Part shown: positions 6,362 through 8,521 of the stretch, piece by piece
How the letters are laid out: each line of letters starts with the position of its first letter
How positions within the stretch are numbered: the first letter of the stretch is position 1
From: Deltaproteobacteria bacterium
GTDB taxonomy: Bacteria; UBA10199; SPLOWO2-01-44-7
Assembly: GCA_030688705.1 (NCBI GenBank)
Contig: JAUYJH010000122.1
Span: 1 to 8,521, forward strand
DNA: 8,521 nt
Reading direction: 5' to 3'
Translations under genes and position numbers: made by a program
The notes under the pieces: generated by a model
The model's database searches: none
What the model saw: only the letters and a program-made list of their open reading frames with translations
What the model was told of the DNA's origin: nothing

Positions 6362-6958
6362 ATGATGCAAACCGCGGTGCTGGTTTTAAACCGTTCTTAT
6401 TTTCCGGTTCATGTCACATCCGTAAAACGCGCTTTTTGCCTTATGTACCGCGGCATCGCCAAGGCGGTTGACAGCCAGTATCATACTTTTGATTTTCAAA
6501 GCTGGGCCGAGCTTTCGGCGGCGGTGCATGACGATACGGTGGGGCTGGTCGACAAGTTGATCGTGGTGCCGCGGGTGATTTTGCTGACCGCCTATGATCG
6601 CTTGCCGAAGAGGGAAATTCGTTTTTCACGCCTGAATATTTTGATTCGCGACAATTACACCTGCCAATATTGCGGCAAAAAACTGGCGAGAGGCCATCTC
6701 AATCTCGATCATGTCGTGCCCCGTTCTCACGGCGGCAGAACAACATGGGAAAACGTGGTGGCCAGCTGTCACAAATGCAATTGCTACAAAGGGGGCCGAA
6801 CGCCGCACGAAGCCGGGATGCGCATTATCAAACCGCCGTATCGCCCCAGTGCTTTTCCATTTTCTTTGGCTTTGAGCCGCCCGAATATCCACGCCGCCTG
6901 GAAACCCTACCTCAACATTGTCGATTTCAGCTATTGGAACGCAGAACTGGAACCGTAA
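6362..6958 (+). CDS. HNH endonuclease family protein
   Basis: This is a 198-residue protein with an HNH (beta-beta-alpha metal) nuclease domain in its centre. Zinc-type cysteines sit at C101-x2-C104 (CQYCG) and C136-x2-C139 (CHKC). The catalytic core is LNLDHVVPRSHGG (113-125) with D116-H117, then TWENVVASC with Asn131. The N-terminal half (QTAVLVLNRSYFPVHVTSVKRAFCLMYRGIAKAV) and the tail belong to a widespread bacterial family that usually sits as a single chromosomal gene. I know of no defined physiological role; it could nick DNA in repair or be a solitary nuclease. It is not obviously part of a restriction system: no methyltransferase or helicase is next to it. ATGs at 6362 and 6365 are both possible starts. 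The insertion sequence begins about 40 bp after its stop. Confidence 0.88.
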   Translation: MMQTAVLVLNRSYFPVHVTSVKRAFCLMYRGIAKAVDSQYHTFDFQSWAELSAAVHDDTVGLVDKLIVVPRVILLTAYDRLPKREIRFSRLNILIRDNYTCQYCGKKLARGHLNLDHVVPRSHGGRTTWENVVASCHKCNCYKGGRTPHEAGMRIIKPPYRPSAFPFSLALSRPNIHAAWKPYLNIVDFSYWNAELEP

Positions 6959-6998
6959 CGCACCCCGTCAACCCGCTGTGCCTTGACCCCGCAATAAA

Positions 6999-7016
6999 AT
7001 AGAAAAAAGGTCTCCC
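6999..7016 (+). repeat. Left subterminal inverted repeat of the IS1111-type element
   Basis: ATAGAAAAAAGGTCTCCC is the exact reverse complement of 8483-8500 (18 of 18). Its inner part is also complementary to the transposase ribosome binding site. Confidence 0.9.
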
Positions 7017-7113
7017 CCTGAAGCCCATTGGGCTTTCATGGACACTATTCTCGTTTGAGAGAATGGTCATTTTGGTCGGCAATGATGCCGGTTCCAAAAA
7101 AAGGAGGAGACCT
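7008..7113 (+). promoter_or_regulatory. Structured transposase leader with sequestered ribosome binding site
   Basis: AGGTCTCCCCCT (7008-7019, within and just after the left inverted repeat) pairs with AGGAGGAGACCT (7102-7113) at 11 of 12 positions, hiding the consensus Shine-Dalgarno AGGAGG directly before ATG 7114. Three hairpins lie between the arms: AAGCCC/GGGCTT (7021-7026/7030-7035), ACTATTCTC/GAGAATGGT (7044-7052/7059-7067, with one G-U) and CGGCA/TGCCG (7077-7081/7086-7090). Inference: transcripts entering from outside the element fold with the start site masked, whereas a transcript starting inside the left end would be translatable. I see no convincing promoter within the leader. 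Confidence 0.6.
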
Positions 7114-8139
7114 ATGGATGAGCAATACGATCACTACATTGCAGTGGATTGGTCAATCAGAAATATGGCGATAGCCAGGATGACGGGGAAGTCAAACAAG
7201 ATCAGCGTTGTGGATGTACCCTCGGACGTTTCGGAGCTTCGGTTGTATTTGAAGAATCTACGGGGGAGCAAGGCTTTGGCATTGGAAGAGACGACGACAT
7301 CGCAATGGTTATACACAGAGCTGAAAGGGGAAGTGGAGCGTTTGATTATTTGCGATCCGGTGAGGAATCATCTTTTGAGCGAAGGAGCAAAGACCGACAA
7401 GATCGATGCCTCGAAATTAGTGCAGTTGCTTCGGGCGAATTTATTGAAGGAGGTTTATCATTCTGGGGAGAAGTTTTTGGAATTACGCCGGTTGGTGAGC
7501 GGGTATGAGGATGTGGTGCGGGCGGGGGTACGGCTGAAGAATCAGAGGTATTCACTGCTTCGGGCGTGCGGATTGACCGGAGAGGAGTCGATGGAAACCC
7601 GATTGAGAGGAGCAATTGAGCAGAGAGTTTTGGAGGGGCTCGATCGGCAGCTTGTTTGCAACAAGGAAGAGAAGAAGAGATACGAGGCAGATTTTAATGA
7701 ATTGGCCAAGAAACATCCGGAGATACGGCATCAAGATAGTTTGCCGGGGGTCGGATTGATCGGAGCGGTGCGGATTGTTTCGCGTGTCGTTTGTCCACAT
7801 CGGTTTGTGAAGGCGGGAGATTATTTGAGTTACGCCGGTCTTGTGAAACTGGAAAGGACAAGCGGCCAAGTGACTTACGGGAGGAAGCAGTCTCGTTATT
7901 GTCGGGAATTGAAATACGTTTACAAGATTGGGGCGGTGACTGCCATTGGCAAGAATAATCCGATCAACGACTATTACGAATATCTTATCAAGGAGAAGAA
8001 ATACCCGGATTATTTGGCGAGACACAAGACAGCGCGGAGGCTTGCTAATTTAAGTTTAGGTGTTTTCAAGAGCGGGGAAAAATATCGGAGGGAGAGACTA
8101 AAAAAAGGAGATCAGGAGATTAAAAATCCAGGCCTGTGA
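7114..8139 (+). CDS. IS110-family (IS1111-type) DEDD transposase/recombinase
   Basis: This 341-residue recombinase belongs to the family that inserts a circular element using a structured guide RNA. The N-terminal RuvC-like DEDD domain shows Asp12 (YIAVDWS), Glu58 (ALEET), and Asp95/Asp98 (KTDKIDASKL). A helical linker follows (about 120-205). The C-terminal Transposase_20 domain starts at DSLPGVGLIGA (208-218) and contains LSYAGLVKLERTSGQVTYG, in which Ser250 is the expected catalytic serine. No stop or frameshift interrupts it and the family length (about 340) is met. The frame is open from ATG 7063, but I chose 7114 because AAGGAGGAG ends 4 nt before it and the product then starts just ahead of the first catalytic Asp. 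Codon use is purine-rich (GAG, AAG, GGG) unlike the flanking genes, fitting transfer. Confidence 0.95.
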   Translation: MDEQYDHYIAVDWSIRNMAIARMTGKSNKISVVDVPSDVSELRLYLKNLRGSKALALEETTTSQWLYTELKGEVERLIICDPVRNHLLSEGAKTDKIDASKLVQLLRANLLKEVYHSGEKFLELRRLVSGYEDVVRAGVRLKNQRYSLLRACGLTGEESMETRLRGAIEQRVLEGLDRQLVCNKEEKKRYEADFNELAKKHPEIRHQDSLPGVGLIGAVRIVSRVVCPHRFVKAGDYLSYAGLVKLERTSGQVTYGRKQSRYCRELKYVYKIGAVTAIGKNNPINDYYEYLIKEKKYPDYLARHKTARRLANLSLGVFKSGEKYRRERLKKGDQEIKNPGL

Positions 8140-8189
8140 CCGTGTTTTAAAAGACCTCTTTTTTAAAAGGAGAGCAACGGTCCCACAGG
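8133..8189 (+). other. Long hairpin spanning the transposase stop codon
   Basis: CCTGTG (8133-8138) pairs with CACAGG (8184-8189). ACCGT (8139-8143) pairs with ACGGT (8177-8181) with two bulged C. The self-complementary TTTTAAAA pairs with itself (8145-8152/8161-8168) around an 8-nt loop. The stop codon (8137-8139) lies in the stem. It could be the 5' stem-loop of the guide RNA, a processing site or an attenuator. Confidence 0.6.
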
Positions 8190-8482
8190 TGAGGGAAGAG
8201 AGCTCAAAAAAGGTTGTCATCCATTCGCCTCAGGCGAATGAGAATGCATCCACGCAATTAGCCCTCCCTCTTTTACCTGGAATTTATCGTAGCCCGGTTC
8301 TGGATCGGAGCATCGATTCGGACGAGAGAGCTCACATAGGCAACTAAGGAAAACTGGAAATCCTGATGCCGTTGATAAAGAAGGATCCGTTGAAGATGAA
8401 AAAAAGAGGTGTGCACGAGCAAAGAGGAGCATGGGCCTAAGTATGGGAGACCATTAAGCAAAAAAGCGTTCTTTTTTGTTAA
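8140..8482 (+). ncRNA. Candidate bridge (seek) RNA region of the IS1111-type element
   Basis: This is 343 nt without a credible gene between the transposase stop and the right inverted repeat. IS1111-group elements are known to encode their guide RNA here. The sequence can form a chain of hairpins. (1) The stop-codon stem. (2) GAGGGA/TCCCTC (8191-8196/8265-8270), then GGTTG/CAATT (8212-8216/8255-8259), an asymmetric internal loop, and a perfect cap CATTCGCC-TCA-GGCGAATG (8222-8240). (3) TCTGGATCG/CGATTCGGA (8299-8307/8314-8322). (4) CAAC...AGGA/TCCT...GTTG (8341-8374). An internal loop with two strands under an outer stem, as in (2), resembles a target-binding loop. RNA boundaries and the donor loop cannot be set from one copy. 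Confidence 0.45.
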
Positions 8483-8490
8483 GGGAGACC
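8445..8490 (+). other. Right-end hairpin flanked by GGGAGACC direct repeats
   Basis: GGGAGACC occurs at 8445-8452 and again at 8483-8490, the inner part of the right inverted repeat. Between them is a hairpin: TTAA (8454-8457) with TTAA (8479-8482), and CAAAAAAG (8459-8466) with CTTTTTTG (8471-8478), around the loop CGTT, with one bulged G. It could be a second recombinase-binding site or an RNA 3'-end structure; I cannot choose between these. Confidence 0.55.
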
Positions 8491-8500
8491 TTTTTTCTAT
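8483..8500 (-). repeat. Right subterminal inverted repeat of the IS1111-type element
   Basis: GGGAGACCTTTTTTCTAT is the exact reverse complement of 6999-7016. Flanking DNA of uncertain origin (8501-8521) follows to the window edge. Confidence 0.9.
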
Positions 8501-8521
8501 TGACTTATTTTTCTATAGGCA

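Larger units (their letters stand above)
6999..8500 (+). mobile_element. Complete IS110-family insertion sequence, IS1111 type
   Basis: The span is set by the outer edges of an 18-bp perfect inverted repeat (6999-7016 and 8483-8500), about 1.5 kb. Inside are one intact transposase gene and long non-coding ends (97 bp left, 343 bp right between repeats and gene). Subterminal inverted repeats and a long 3' non-coding end are features of the IS1111 group; IS110-group elements lack such repeats and have the long 5' end. In the IS1111 group the true tips lie a few bases outside the repeats, so the exact borders are unresolved. TTGAC occurs on both sides (6983-6987 and 8500-8504), but I cannot show that it is a target or core duplication. 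No disabling mutation is seen. Confidence 0.85.

Noticed and set aside
7063..7113. Upstream ATG giving a 358-residue transposase
   Set aside because: No ribosome binding site at 7063, the extra 17 residues precede the normal family start, and a consensus AGGAGG lies just before 7114.
8217..8461. Minus-strand ORFs of 62 and 71 codons in the IS 3' region
   Set aside because: No ribosome binding site and no recognisable product; they cross the structured region expected to be guide RNA.

Overview
The window looks like a chromosomal segment of a free-living Gram-negative-type bacterium of middling GC, probably an uncultured Deltaproteobacteria-like lineage. That placement is a low-confidence inference from the gene set, the tight packing and two families of intergenic palindromes; there is no rRNA or other marker to fix it. 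I see no tRNA, rRNA or CRISPR array.

Layout. A comM/yifB-type AAA+ ATPase (minus strand, 62-1591) is divergent from miaA (1749-2684), with about 157 bp between them. miaA converges on an unrecognised minus-strand gene (2695-3648), only 10 bp apart. That gene is divergent from eno (enolase, 3716-4984). A 140-bp AT-rich inverted repeat (4961-5100) fills the gap between eno and rimI and also encodes the last residues and stop codon of enolase. rimI (5103-5543) and a GntR/FCD regulator (5557-6318) look like a two-gene operon. The regulator's 3' end runs into a second palindromic element (6230-6305). An HNH-endonuclease gene (6362-6958) follows with its own strong promoter.

The right-hand 1.5 kb is a complete-looking IS110-family insertion sequence of the IS1111 type. 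It has an 18-bp perfect subterminal inverted repeat (6999-7016 and 8483-8500), an intact DEDD/Ser transposase (7114-8139), a structured leader and a 343-nt structured non-coding 3' region. The 3' region is where IS1111-type elements are expected to encode their bridge (seek) RNA. Two details stand out. The left inverted repeat is complementary to the transposase ribosome binding site (11 of 12 positions). A long hairpin begins just before the transposase stop codon.

The host genes are mostly housekeeping (tRNA modification, glycolysis, ribosomal protein acetylation, DNA uptake/recombination). They share one regulatory trait: miaA, eno and the HNH gene each have a -10-like element 8-12 nt before ATG and no Shine-Dalgarno sequence, so they may be leaderless. 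The insertion sequence instead carries a consensus AGGAGG, consistent with foreign origin. Bases 1-61, downstream of the ATPase gene, hold nothing I can name.
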